Assembly (NCBI GenBank): GCA_016719895.1
Contig: JADJYG010000017.1
Span: 62,001 to 126,000 of the forward strand
DNA from: Saprospirales bacterium
Lineage (GTDB): Bacteria; Bacteroidota; Bacteroidia; Chitinophagales; Saprospiraceae
Direction of reading: 5' to 3'
DNA length: 64,000 bases
Shown: piece by piece, positions 50,550 to 59,638 of the stretch
Numbering within the stretch: the first letter of the stretch is position 1
Layout of the letters: every line of letters starts with the position of its first letter
Translations under genes and position numbers: made by a program
The notes under the pieces: generated by a model
What the model was told of the DNA's origin: nothing
Seen by the model: the letters and a program-made list of their open reading frames with translations, nothing else
Databases searched by the model: none

Positions 50550-52463
50550 ATGGGAAAAATTATTGGCATTGACTTAGGAACAACCAACTCGTGCGTGGCC
50601 GTTATGGTAGGCAACGAACCGGTGGTAATCGCCAACGACGAAGGCGCCCGGACGACTCCGTCCGTGGTGGGTTTTTTGGACAACGGCGAGCGCAAAATAG
50701 GCGCGCCGGCCAAACGCCAGGCTATTACCAACCCCAAACGCACGGTTTCTTCGATCAAACGCTTCATGGGCATGCGCTTCAGCGAGCGCAGCGAAGAAGC
50801 CGGCCGCGTGCCGTATAAAGTCGTTAAAGGCGACAACGATACCTGCCGCGTCGAAATAGACGGGCGCCTGTACACGCCGCAGGAAGTATCGGCGATCGTA
50901 CTGCAAAAAATGAAAAAAGTCGCCGAAGACTACCTGGGCGAAACCGTTACCGAGGCGGTGATCACCGTGCCGGCATACTTCAACGACTCGCAACGCCAGG
51001 CCACCAAAGAGGCCGGCGCCATAGCGGGCCTCGATGTAAAACGCATCGTCAACGAACCCACGGCAGCCGCCCTGGCCTATGGCCTCGACAAGCGCCACAA
51101 AGATATGCGCATCGCCGTGTACGACCTCGGCGGCGGCACCTTCGATATCTCGATCCTCGAACTGGGCGGCGGCGTGTTTGAAGTGAAATCCACCAACGGC
51201 GATACGCACCTCGGCGGCGACGACTTTGACCATGTCATCATCGAGTGGCTGGCCTCCGAATTCCTGAAAGAAGAACAAGTGGACCTCCGCAAAGACGCTA
51301 TGGCGCTCCAACGCCTGAAAGAAGCCGCCGAAAAAGCCAAAATCGAGCTGTCGAGCGGCCAGGAAACCGAAATCAACCTGCCGTATGTAACAGCCGTCGA
51401 CGGCGTGCCCAAGCACCTGGTAAAAAAACTCAACCGGGCTCGCTTCGAACAAATGGTCGACCACCTCGTGCAACGGACGCTCGAACCCTGCCGCCAGGCC
51501 CTCAAAGACGCCGGCATGCAAGGCAACGAGGTTGACGAGATTATCCTGGTGGGCGGCTCTACCCGGATACCGCGTATCCAGGAAGCGGTCGAAAAATTCT
51601 TCGGCAAAAAACCGAATAAAAGCGTGAACCCCGACGAAGTGGTCGCCGTAGGCGCAGCCATCCAGGGCGGCGTTTTGAGCGGCTCGGTGACTGATGTGCT
51701 CCTGCTCGACGTAACCCCTCTGTCGCTCGGTATTGAAACCATGGGCGGCGTGTACGACGTGGTGATCGACGCCAATACGACCGTGCCGACCAAAAAGGCG
51801 AAATCATACTCTACAGCCTCCGACAACCAGCCCCAGGTGGAAATCCACGTGCTGCAGGGCGAACGCCCCATGGCCCGCGACAACCGCTCGGTCGGCCGTT
51901 TTATCCTCGACGGGATTCCCCCGGCGCCCCGCGGCGTGCCGCAAATCGAAGTAACCTTCGATATCGACGCCAACGGTATCCTTTCGGTGACCGCTCTGGA
52001 TAAAGGCACCGGCAAACAACAAAACATCCGCATCGAAGCCAGCACAGGCCTCTCCAAGGAGGAAGTCGCCCGCATGAAAGCCGAGGCCGCGGCAAACGCC
52101 GAAACCGACCGCCAGACGCGCGAACGCGCCGAGAAGCTCAACCAGGCCGACTCGCTCATTTTCCAGACGGAAAAACAACTGCGCGAATTCGGCGAAAAGG
52201 TGCCGGCTAACCACCGCGATAACATCGAAAAAGCGCTTGGCGACCTGCGCGAGGCGCACAAAGCCGAAGACATGGGCCGCATCGACACGGCTACCCAGGC
52301 ACTTACAGAAGCCTGGAATGCAGCCAGCCAGGATATCTACCAGGCCACACAGGCCGCTAACGGCGGCAGTACGCAAGGCCCGGCCGATGATGCAGGCAGT
52401 AGCGGTACTGCCGGTGGCGGCGCCGATACGCAGGATGTCGAATTCGAAGAGGTCAAAAACTAA
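50550..52463 (+). CDS. dnaK: Molecular chaperone DnaK (Hsp70)
   Basis: 637 aa, full length. The nucleotide-binding domain starts GKIIGIDLGTTNSCVAVM, has the phosphate-binding motif YDLGGGTFDISILEL (about 193-207) and VGGSTRIPRIQ. The substrate-binding domain holds LLDVTPLSLGIET and ERPMARDNRSVGRF, followed by a helical lid and a Gly/Ala-rich linker ending in DVEFEEVKN, the conserved C-terminal tail. It folds proteins with DnaJ and GrpE, which are not in the window. The gene stands alone with a terminator behind it. Confidence 0.98.
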   Translation: MGKIIGIDLGTTNSCVAVMVGNEPVVIANDEGARTTPSVVGFLDNGERKIGAPAKRQAITNPKRTVSSIKRFMGMRFSERSEEAGRVPYKVVKGDNDTCRVEIDGRLYTPQEVSAIVLQKMKKVAEDYLGETVTEAVITVPAYFNDSQRQATKEAGAIAGLDVKRIVNEPTAAALAYGLDKRHKDMRIAVYDLGGGTFDISILELGGGVFEVKSTNGDTHLGGDDFDHVIIEWLASEFLKEEQVDLRKDAMALQRLKEAAEKAKIELSSGQETEINLPYVTAVDGVPKHLVKKLNRARFEQMVDHLVQRTLEPCRQALKDAGMQGNEVDEIILVGGSTRIPRIQEAVEKFFGKKPNKSVNPDEVVAVGAAIQGGVLSGSVTDVLLLDVTPLSLGIETMGGVYDVVIDANTTVPTKKAKSYSTASDNQPQVEIHVLQGERPMARDNRSVGRFILDGIPPAPRGVPQIEVTFDIDANGILSVTALDKGTGKQQNIRIEASTGLSKEEVARMKAEAAANAETDRQTRERAEKLNQADSLIFQTEKQLREFGEKVPANHRDNIEKALGDLREAHKAEDMGRIDTATQALTEAWNAASQDIYQATQAANGGSTQGPADDAGSSGTAGGGADTQDVEFEEVKN

Positions 52464-52487
52464 TCGGAATTTTTCGGAGATTGACAT

Positions 52488-52522
52488 AAAAAACGGGGCG
52501 GTTTCTGTGGAAACTGCCCCGT
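52488..52522. terminator. Bidirectional terminator between dnaK and the PsbP-like gene
   Basis: A 13-bp stem with one mismatch (ACGGGGC-G-GTTTC / GAAAC-T-GCCCCGT) has a TGTG loop. On the minus strand it is followed by six T, a good terminator for 52562-53113; on the plus strand it lies 25 bases after dnaK with a weaker T-tract. Confidence 0.75.
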
Positions 52523-52561
52523 TCTGTCATTAATTCCACCTACCCAGGCCGCCGCCCGGAT

Positions 52562-53113
52562 TTACAGTACTTTAAAAGATTCCATGATCTTGTTGGCTAA
52601 TTTTAAATGCTGGTCGTAGGCGTTGTGGTGCGCCGTAAAGGTCAGGATATAAGCATAGCGGCCTTTGAGGCGGTAATGCTGCTTCCAATGCAGGGTTGAC
52701 CCGCCCTGATTGCCCGTAAACTCGATTTCATGGTAGGCCGCCTGCCCGTTGGTGGGGCTTATTCGCGCCGAATGCAGGACCTGGGCCGCTGTAATGTATT
52801 GTTTGATCTGCTCCTCGGCCGCCTCCGCGAAAAGGTCCAAATTGATGACGTCCGGCGCGCCGAGATCGGTGATATTCAAATTGATATTCTCCCGGAACGC
52901 ATCCGTATCCGAATCCGTGGGCGACATCAGGATAAACCGCACGCCCAGGCTGCCTGTTTGATCAGCCGTCCAGTTCGATGGATATTCGATCAGAAATGCC
53001 GAGTCGCTGAGTATTTGCCATTTTGGCTCAGAAGCCGGTGTGTCGGATTTGGTTTGTGCGCCGGCAAATGCCGCCAGCAGCGCAAAGACAAAAATAGATG
53101 CATATTTTTTCAT
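52562..53113 (-). CDS. Secreted PsbP/DcrB-like protein
   Basis: 183 aa. A signal peptide ends near AAFAGAQ. The mature region resembles the PsbP/DcrB fold: FLIEYPSNWTADQTG at the start, then NINLNITDL, and a C-terminal YAYILTFTAHHNAYDQHLKLANKIMESF. Such proteins are periplasmic with no known enzymatic activity. Matched by pattern only. It is transcribed towards dnaK and ends at the shared terminator. Confidence 0.65.
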   Translation of the reverse strand: MKKYASIFVFALLAAFAGAQTKSDTPASEPKWQILSDSAFLIEYPSNWTADQTGSLGVRFILMSPTDSDTDAFRENINLNITDLGAPDVINLDLFAEAAEEQIKQYITAAQVLHSARISPTNGQAAYHEIEFTGNQGGSTLHWKQHYRLKGRYAYILTFTAHHNAYDQHLKLANKIMESFKVL

Positions 53114-53194
53114 GCTACAGGTTTAATTTTGTGGATTTTGGGGTACAAGAATACAAGTTTTTAGTATTTATTCCTGTATCTCGCTGGCGTTATC

Positions 53195-53758
53195 ATGGAT
53201 TTTTACTGGAAACCACTTTCGCCGGACAATTGGCACGACCTCGTCCGGCTCTTCGGCGCCAAAGGCGCCTGCGGTGGCTGTTGGTGCATGCTTTGGCGCC
53301 TGCCACGCCACCAGTTTGACGCCGGCAAAGGCGATACCAACCGCGACGCCCTGCGCACCCTGGTCGAATCCGGCCGGCAACCCGGAATTTTGGGATATAC
53401 AGCCGGCCGGCCGGTAGCCTGGTGTTCGGTCGGGCCGCGCGCGGAATTCGCCGGCCTGGAGCGTTCCCGAATTCTGAAACCGGTGGATGACGAACCGGTG
53501 TGGAGTATTACCTGCCTTTTTTTGGATAAAAACGTTCGCCGCCAGGGCCTTAGCGGCAAAATGATTGCCGCCGCCACCGAATTTGCCCGTGCACACGGCG
53601 CTTCCATCCTGGAGGCATATCCCGTGGAACCCAAACAGGCCGATATACCCGCTGTTTTTGCCTGGACAGGTATCGCGGCGCCTTTTCTGCGAGCCGATTT
53701 CCGCGAAGTGGCGCGGCGTTCGGAAAATCGCCCGATTTTGCGGCTGCTTCTGGACTAG
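53195..53758 (+). CDS. GNAT-family N-acetyltransferase
   Basis: 187 aa. The acetyl-CoA-binding motif A is RRQGLSGKMIAAA (about residues 115-127), preceded by the beta-strand WSITCLFLDKNV. The N-terminal CGGCWCMLWRLP motif is typical of a Bacteroidota/Firmicutes GNAT subgroup. The acceptor is unknown. The Cys/Trp-rich N-terminal segment may bind metal or shape the acceptor site. It diverges from the PsbP-like gene. Confidence 0.88.
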   Translation: MDFYWKPLSPDNWHDLVRLFGAKGACGGCWCMLWRLPRHQFDAGKGDTNRDALRTLVESGRQPGILGYTAGRPVAWCSVGPRAEFAGLERSRILKPVDDEPVWSITCLFLDKNVRRQGLSGKMIAAATEFARAHGASILEAYPVEPKQADIPAVFAWTGIAAPFLRADFREVARRSENRPILRLLLD

Positions 53759-53804
53759 CCCGGCCGCTTCAATTCATATGCGCGGGATGTACGGATCTCT
53801 TATT

Positions 53805-54923
53805 CTATAATTTCAGTACCGCACGGGAAACAGTCTGGCCATTGCGGGCGCTTATGCACACCCAATACCAACCCGGCAGCCAATAATTTGCCGGCAAGTG
53901 GAGCAATTTTTCATCGCTTATCTCCCGTTGAAGTACCATTTTACTTGCGCTGTTAAAAATCCGGATTTGCCCCGGCACTGCATCCGGAAATTCCACATGC
54001 AGGACATCGCCGACCGGGCTGGGGTACATCCGGACGGAAAAGGGCGGGTCAGGCGCTGCGGTGTTGCTCAGCTCCTGGAACAACACCACGTCGTCCACCG
54101 CGATACCGAACGTCATTACTTCCTCCTGCATATTGATCATCAGCGGCTTGGCGATCTCGATCTTAAATTTGGTCCAAAAGGTGTCGGCGCGCACGATCAC
54201 GTCTTCCACGATAAATTGCACCACCCCCAGCGGCCGGGAGAATGCCAACCCCGGCATGGCTTTTCCAGCGGCGCCAAACTCCACCCGGCCGGGCGGCACC
54301 ACCCTGGCGTCGGCGAACCCGGTGGCGCCTGCGGCGAAGAGGAGATCGTTGGCGCCGGGCTCGAATATTATCTGCGTAAGGCTGTCTTTAACGAGCATTT
54401 CGTCAAACTGGAGGGTAAAGGCGACACCGAGCGGCGAAAGGTGGGGCGGCAAACCCGGTGGATGCTCATAAAAAATATGCAGCCGCAGCGTGTCTCTTAC
54501 CGTGGCAGTATCTTGCTCAAACCGGAAAACCAGGCGGGGCAGGGCGGTGGTCAGGAAAGTATCGGGCGGGGCATACGGCTTGGGCGGCGGCTGCGCGCCC
54601 GTTTGTGTGCTGTCGTAATTCATTTTTATCGCCGCCATGTCTTTTTCATTGACCATACCATTGCCGTCGGCGTCGGAAAACCCGAAATTGATACCGGTAG
54701 CGGGCAATGCGCCCAACCAGGGTTCGAATAGCTTGGGCGACCAGTCGACCCCCAAAAAGGGAGGCTCCCGAAACGGGCCTTCCTGGCCAAAGCTCAGGCC
54801 TGTAGCAAGCACATCGAGGTGATCGGCCCGGCCGTCGTTGTTGGCATCGCCGGGAAAAAGGATTTGCGCGTTCAGCGACAAGGGCCATACCAGCAGAAGC
54901 AGAAGACGTATTTTCATACGCAT
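53805..54923 (-). CDS. T9SS-secreted protein with dockerin-like and cohesin-like regions
   Basis: 372 aa; start at MRM or the next Met. A signal peptide ends near LSLNAQ. Two calcium-loop motifs, GDANNDGRADHLDVLATG (about 25-42) and SDADGNGMVNEKDMAAIK (about 83-100), form a dockerin type I-like pair. A cohesin-like beta domain follows (about 150-270: VAFTLQFDEMLVKDSLTQII and later). The C-terminus, MYPSPVGDVLHVEFPDAVPG to TVSRAVLKL, is a T9SS sorting domain. It has the same dockerin plus cohesin-like plus sorting order as the giant proteins, at a fifth of their size. Function unknown. Confidence 0.85.
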   Translation of the reverse strand: MRMKIRLLLLLVWPLSLNAQILFPGDANNDGRADHLDVLATGLSFGQEGPFREPPFLGVDWSPKLFEPWLGALPATGINFGFSDADGNGMVNEKDMAAIKMNYDSTQTGAQPPPKPYAPPDTFLTTALPRLVFRFEQDTATVRDTLRLHIFYEHPPGLPPHLSPLGVAFTLQFDEMLVKDSLTQIIFEPGANDLLFAAGATGFADARVVPPGRVEFGAAGKAMPGLAFSRPLGVVQFIVEDVIVRADTFWTKFKIEIAKPLMINMQEEVMTFGIAVDDVVLFQELSNTAAPDPPFSVRMYPSPVGDVLHVEFPDAVPGQIRIFNSASKMVLQREISDEKLLHLPANYWLPGWYWVCISARNGQTVSRAVLKL

Positions 54924-55060
54924 CGTATGGAAAATTGGAACGAAAATAGCGGTACCCGAAGCAGTTCCGGGCGCCGCCGTATTCCAGCGCCTTTTATCAA
55001 AAAATAAGTCCGCCGGGTGTGGAACAACCCCGAAAGTTATGAAATTGCGGACACTTTTAC

Positions 55061-56491
55061 ATGCGACAAAGCAAACTCCTCGACGTATTGCGCCGGTTTT
55101 CCAGCCGGCAAACGACCCGTTTCCGGGATTTTCTGGATTCGCCGTATTTCAACCGGTCCGCCGAAATCAGCCGGTTTTGGGAATTCCTGTCTGCTTATGC
55201 TCCCGATTACCAGGACGAGGCTTTGGTCAAAAGCACCGCGACGCAGCGGCTCGGCGCCCTTGTTCCGGTTTCCGAAAAACGCCTCAGCTACCTGATGAAT
55301 CAACTTCAGCAATTGGCAGAAGAATTTCTGGCCGTCGAATTTTTCCGGACCAACGACCTGGAGGAAGCCCTCGCTTTGCTGCAGGTATGGCGCCCCGGCG
55401 ATCTGCCCCGCCATTTCAAACATACCCTGGAAAAAGCGGTGCAGGCCCTGGAAAAAGACCCGTGGCGCAATGCCGCGTACTACCTCAACGCTTTTCGCCT
55501 CAGCGATATCCGGTACCGCAGCGCCGATCAGAACCAGCATCAGTTTATCCAACCCCTCCAGCAGGCTTCAGACGCCCTGGACGATTTTTATCTGGTGGAA
55601 AAACTGCGCTACACCTGGTCGATGGCCAACCTGGAGTATATGCTCAACCTGCAGTACGACTGGCAGCTGGGCGCCTGGATACTGGAGTACTTTGCCAGGG
55701 AAAACCGCCCCCTGAATCCGACGGCCGAAATTTACCTGGCCGGTATCCGCATGGTGCGGGCGCCCGACGACACCCGCCATTTTTTTCAACTGAAGGATTT
55801 ACTCGAAATACACGAAGCCCGTTTCGACGAACCGGAACGCAAATACCTCTACACCGGCCTGCTCAACTATTGCACCCGCCGCATCAATCAGCAAAACGAC
55901 GCGCAATTTTCCACCGAATACCTGGAGATCAACAAGCGCCTGTTGGCCGCCGGGCTCCTTTTTGAAAACGGGCAGCTGGCGCCCTGGCGTTTTCTCAACC
56001 TGGTCAATACCGGTTTGCGCAGCGGACAAGCCGGTTGGGTGCAGGACTTCATCCGCGACTACCGGGGGCGTTTGCCGGCCGATTATGCCGACGATGTCAG
56101 CCTGACCGCCCAAGCCCAACTGTTTTACCACCGGAAAGACTATGCCCGCGCCCAGGTGCTGCTCAATCAGGCAAATCCCAAAGACGTTCTGCTGGCCGTC
56201 ACCATCCGCAACCTGCTCACCCGCATCTACTACGAACGCGGCGAAACGGAGCTGTTGCTGTCCTTTCTGGAAGCCTACCGTATCTATTTGTTGCGGCAGG
56301 AACTGCTCAGCCCGCAAATGAAAAAGCAAGCGCGCCGTTTTGTCGATTTTACCCGGAAACTGGCGAAGATCGACCGCCCTGAAGCGCACTTGCTCCCCAA
56401 ATTAAAAGCCGATCTGCCCGCAGCCGCAGAAATTTACCACCGCGACTGGCTGCTCGAACAAATCGGGCGGAAAATGGCAGGGCTGTTTTAG
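55061..56491 (+). CDS. Helical repeat protein of unknown function
   Basis: 476 aa, no signal peptide, almost entirely helical with TPR-like spacing: an opening LRRFSSRQTTRFRDFLDSPY, then YLMNQLQQLAEEFLAVEFF and a late HRKDYARAQVLLNQANPKDV. I believe I have seen relatives only as hypothetical proteins in Saprospiraceae, and I do not know a function. The start at 55061 gives a well-formed first helix. It is convergent with the gene at 56657 across a large cruciform repeat. Confidence 0.7.
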   Translation: MRQSKLLDVLRRFSSRQTTRFRDFLDSPYFNRSAEISRFWEFLSAYAPDYQDEALVKSTATQRLGALVPVSEKRLSYLMNQLQQLAEEFLAVEFFRTNDLEEALALLQVWRPGDLPRHFKHTLEKAVQALEKDPWRNAAYYLNAFRLSDIRYRSADQNQHQFIQPLQQASDALDDFYLVEKLRYTWSMANLEYMLNLQYDWQLGAWILEYFARENRPLNPTAEIYLAGIRMVRAPDDTRHFFQLKDLLEIHEARFDEPERKYLYTGLLNYCTRRINQQNDAQFSTEYLEINKRLLAAGLLFENGQLAPWRFLNLVNTGLRSGQAGWVQDFIRDYRGRLPADYADDVSLTAQAQLFYHRKDYARAQVLLNQANPKDVLLAVTIRNLLTRIYYERGETELLLSFLEAYRIYLLRQELLSPQMKKQARRFVDFTRKLAKIDRPEAHLLPKLKADLPAAAEIYHRDWLLEQIGRKMAGLF

Positions 56492-56495
56492 TTCA

Positions 56496-56659
56496 TAGAC
56501 TTGTTGCGGTGGGAGGCCACCCGGCCAGAAATTGATCTTTTTGGGCTGGTTGAGGCTCATTTTTTCGTCCGTAGCGCTGCTACGAACTCAAAAATGAGCC
56601 TCAACCAGCCCAAAAATCTCTAATTTCATGGCTCGGGCGCTCCCACCTCAACAAGTCTA
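56496..56659. repeat. 164-bp cruciform element with terminal inverted repeats
   Basis: Ends TAGACTTGTTG(C/A)GGTGGGAG are inverted (one mismatch). A perfect 22-bp inner stem (GGGCTGGTTGAGGCTCATTTTT and its complement) holds a small CGTAGC/GCTACG hairpin. It lies exactly between two convergent genes and its right end overlaps the stop codon of 56657-58033. It is a MITE-like or bidirectional-terminator element; only one copy is seen here. Confidence 0.75.
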
Positions 56660-58033
56660 CTTTTTCTTGTCATTGGCATAGCGCTCCTTAAACTTGTCGC
56701 CGTAGGTTTCCCGGGTACCCGGGTTGGCAAACACCAGTTTCATAGCCTGCTCGTGCGACTTGCCGCCTTCGCGGTAGGCGACGTATTCCTGGTACCGTTG
56801 TTCGATCAGTGCGCCCCAGCCTTCGGGATCGCTGCTGGCGGCGGTCTCCAGTACTTTTGCTTCGGCGCCAACCGCTTCGAAGGTGTTCCAAAATTGCTGG
56901 ACGCCTTGGTCCAGCTGTTGCTGGTCGGCCGGTTTCAGGGTGTTGAAATCGCGGCCGGTGTTCGTCTCAAACTGTTTGACGGTATTCGCTTTAAAATCCT
57001 CCACTTTGTAGTCTGAACCGGTCAGGGCGCTGGAATACAGCCAAAAGGTTTGTTGGATTACGCTTTCGCGTTCTTTTTCCGGGTTTCCGCTGAATGGCGT
57101 GGTGATAAGTCCATCGGCTTGAAGTTGGTCGTACTTCAGTGCGATCTGGTTCAGCGCTTCCAGCAGTACCGGCGCCGCTTCAGCAGGGTATTTATCCACG
57201 TTGATCGTATGCTTCAGCGGAATATTGGTGCCGGGAAGCGTCGGTGTTGTGGCGCCGGAGGCGGTTTGCGGCCTCCAGCCATTTGCGGTGTTGGGCGTCC
57301 GGGTATTGTCGCCGGGAGGGGTATAGGGCTTGACTGTGTTCAGGCCGCTCATGCCGGGCTGCGGGCCTTCGCTGCCCATACCATCCGGCGTTTGTGCCGG
57401 GTCGGTCAGTGCCGAGATGCCGGCGGGTGTTTCATTGCCCAAAAATATCCAGGAGCCGGGCGACGGCATGCCAGCGCCTGCCGGTACCGGAGGGCGGCGG
57501 ATATCCGTGCAATAGCCGGTTACGGGTACGGTGGCCGTGCCTTTGGGCGGTATGGTGACGGGGGCGATATTTGGCACGATATAGGGCTGGTATTGCCCGT
57601 CCGAAGGGATAAAAGCCGATCCCAGGTCCACCACCTGCGGCCGGCCGGTGGGATTGACCACGGTCAGGTCGGCAATATGGCCGGTGGTGCGCCCGGTACC
57701 CTTGGCACTGGCTAAAAACGGCTGGTTGCTGGGCGCATTGCCCTCTTTTCGCCGGCTGTCGGCATTGCTGCGGGCGGCCCGGGCCCAACTCCGCATTTGA
57801 GCGGCTTTTTCCCGGTTGCCTTCTTTGGCATATGCCCCGGCGGCCTGATCGTATTTTTCGGCGGCCTTTTCAAATTCAGCTGCCTGAGCGGCTAGCCCGT
57901 CTTGCAGGTAGGCATTTTGATACAGGGCTTCCGCTTGTGCCTGTAGTTCTGCGCCGGTTTGTGCACGGGCAATTCCGGGGGAAACCAGCAGTAAAATAAA
58001 GGGAAGGGTGAAAAACAGGATGGACGTTTTCAT
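56657..58033 (-). CDS. Secreted hypothetical protein
   Basis: 458 aa from MKTSILFFTLPFILLLVSPG, with a signal peptide ending near ARAQ; the ORF start at 58093 is too far upstream. A helical segment (LQAQAEALYQNAYLQDGLAA, AAEKYDQAAGAYAKEGNREKA, TPR-like) is followed by a beta-rich domain (IADLTVVNPTGRPQVVDLGSAF, then TVPVTGYCTDIRRPP), a Pro/Thr-rich linker and a helical C-terminal region. No sorting domain and no known catalytic motif. Function unknown. Confidence 0.7.
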   Translation of the reverse strand: MKTSILFFTLPFILLLVSPGIARAQTGAELQAQAEALYQNAYLQDGLAAQAAEFEKAAEKYDQAAGAYAKEGNREKAAQMRSWARAARSNADSRRKEGNAPSNQPFLASAKGTGRTTGHIADLTVVNPTGRPQVVDLGSAFIPSDGQYQPYIVPNIAPVTIPPKGTATVPVTGYCTDIRRPPVPAGAGMPSPGSWIFLGNETPAGISALTDPAQTPDGMGSEGPQPGMSGLNTVKPYTPPGDNTRTPNTANGWRPQTASGATTPTLPGTNIPLKHTINVDKYPAEAAPVLLEALNQIALKYDQLQADGLITTPFSGNPEKERESVIQQTFWLYSSALTGSDYKVEDFKANTVKQFETNTGRDFNTLKPADQQQLDQGVQQFWNTFEAVGAEAKVLETAASSDPEGWGALIEQRYQEYVAYREGGKSHEQAMKLVFANPGTRETYGDKFKERYANDKKK

Positions 58034-58154
58034 AAGCGAATCGTCTTGATTTGGTGAAAAAATGGAGGGCGGGCGTTGGGCAGGTATCCACAAATATACG
58101 CTGGCAGACCCGGAAATGCAACGCTTCCGCCCAAACAGGCGCTAACGGAGGAGA

Positions 58155-58817
58155 TCAATAACATTGCCAGGCCTCTATCGGTGTAATCTTGCTGATCACT
58201 TTACATTCGTCGGACTTGTAGTCGATCGTTTGACCGACAATGGCCCACTCCTGTGTGCAAAGGCCGTTGCCAGGCTCGCATTCGGAATAGTCGTACCGGA
58301 TGCTGCGCCAGGAGAAATTGTTGTTCGGGACGCCGTCTATGCAGCCGGTATCGTAGCCTTTTTTCACGGCGCCGCATTTGCGCCCGCGCCAGACCTCGTA
58401 TTTCGTGCCTTTTTCTTCAAACGCTTTGATCAGCTCAGCAGAGGTGGCGGCCGAAGAAGCGGCGCGCAGTTCGGGCTGCGGCAGGGGAGCAGGCTCTACC
58501 TGGAAGTTGATGATCCGGGGTTCTCCGGCCGGGTTTCTCCCCTGAATTTGATAAAAACCGTCTTGGGAAGCCGGCTGTGCCCGCAACAGGGTCAGCGCTT
58601 GCTCGATGTACTGCGGATCGGCGAATAAAACCCGCTGAACGGGGTCCAGAAAAGCGACCACGGCAGCTGTGTCCGGCGCGCCGGGAATGGTTTCTTCCGG
58701 CGGCTCAACGGCGTCTTTTTTGCACGAAAACCACAGGGCCGCTAAAATTAGCAGCAAAGGCAGGCGGCGGAGGACAAGGATTCGGGGTTGGCGATCGATA
58801 ACAAAAAGCGTACTCAT
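58155..58817 (-). CDS. Lipoprotein of unknown function
   Basis: 220 aa from MSTLFVIDRQPRILVLRRLP; the lipobox LAALWFSC (Cys about 32) precedes KKDAVEPPEE. The C-terminal part has six Cys (RKCGAV, TGCIDG, SECEPGNGLC, DECKVI, WQCY), likely disulfide-bonded outside the cytoplasm. No family recognised. The neighbouring gene at 56657 is in the same direction, about 120 bases downstream. Confidence 0.7.
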   Translation of the reverse strand: MSTLFVIDRQPRILVLRRLPLLLILAALWFSCKKDAVEPPEETIPGAPDTAAVVAFLDPVQRVLFADPQYIEQALTLLRAQPASQDGFYQIQGRNPAGEPRIINFQVEPAPLPQPELRAASSAATSAELIKAFEEKGTKYEVWRGRKCGAVKKGYDTGCIDGVPNNNFSWRSIRYDYSECEPGNGLCTQEWAIVGQTIDYKSDECKVISKITPIEAWQCY

Positions 58818-59117
58818 GACCATTCATTTTTTGTGAGAAAGAAAGCGTTGGACAGGCGTTTTGAATAACCTGGCACAAAGGTCATGAGCTGCCTGGCTGG
58901 GAACCAGTACAGATTTCCGGCGTTTTTAAAGTCCTTTGCCAGGCAAACGCCGGCAAGCGGGCGGGCTTTTTTATTGTAAATTATTGATAACCAACCTTCT
59001 TGGAAGCCATTTGGTTTGTACAAAAAACGGAACGTTTCCGTTTCGCGAATGCCGTGGCCCGGAAAAAATTGCTGTTCTATTTTGGAGGGGACAAACCTTT
59101 GACCGGACAAAGTAGCG

Positions 59118-59636
59118 CTAATGACACTTGAAATAATCGAAGGGCTCGAGGCAATCGAGGCAGCGGAAAAGGGCTTTACAGGCGGTGGAGCCGAATTGGG
59201 AGATCATTTGGGTGTTGGCGGACCCGCAGTGGGGGCAGGTCAACGCCTGGCGTTCGCCCAGGAGCGCCTTTTTGTCATAGCTGGCTTCGGCTGGTGGCGC
59301 AATGCCATATTCGAAGAGTTTTTGACGGCCGGTGGCGCTAATCCAGTCGGTCGTCCAGGCTGGCCGGAGCACGGTGGCGACGCGCACCCGTTCGAATCCG
59401 CCCTCCTGCAGCGCAGCCCGGATATTTACCTCGATCGCATTCATGGCCGGGCACCCGCTGTAGGTAGGTGTAATCACTACTTCGAGCGTCTCGTCGGCTT
59501 CATGCCAGCGCAGGTCGCGCAGGATACCGAGATCTTCGATGGTCAGCACGGGAATTTCCGGGTCGCAAACGGCATGCAGGAGCCGTCGGGCCTCCAGGAT
59601 GCGTTCGAGGGGGGCTTTTATGGTACCGGAAGGCAT
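59118..59636 (-). CDS. paaD: Phenylacetyl-CoA epoxidase subunit PaaD
   Basis: 172 aa. The N-terminal MIP18/DUF59 domain shows VCDPEIPVLTIEDLGILRDL and ITPTYSGCPAMNAIE. The C-terminal zinc-ribbon-like end (CPHCGSANT, then STACKALFRCLDCLEPFDYF) is the PaaD hallmark. PaaD is thought to mature the di-iron centre of the PaaABC(E) complex that forms the phenylacetyl-CoA epoxide. No other paa gene is visible beside it, so either the operon is split or the rest lies elsewhere. It follows the next gene by two bases. Confidence 0.93.
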   Translation of the reverse strand: MPSGTIKAPLERILEARRLLHAVCDPEIPVLTIEDLGILRDLRWHEADETLEVVITPTYSGCPAMNAIEVNIRAALQEGGFERVRVATVLRPAWTTDWISATGRQKLFEYGIAPPAEASYDKKALLGERQALTCPHCGSANTQMISQFGSTACKALFRCLDCLEPFDYFKCH

Positions 59637-59638
59637 TT

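Noticed and set aside
58814..59110. 98-aa minus-strand ORF in the gap before the lipoprotein gene
   Set aside because: No recognisable domain, no signal peptide, and its end overlaps the start of the lipoprotein gene; coding support too weak to call.
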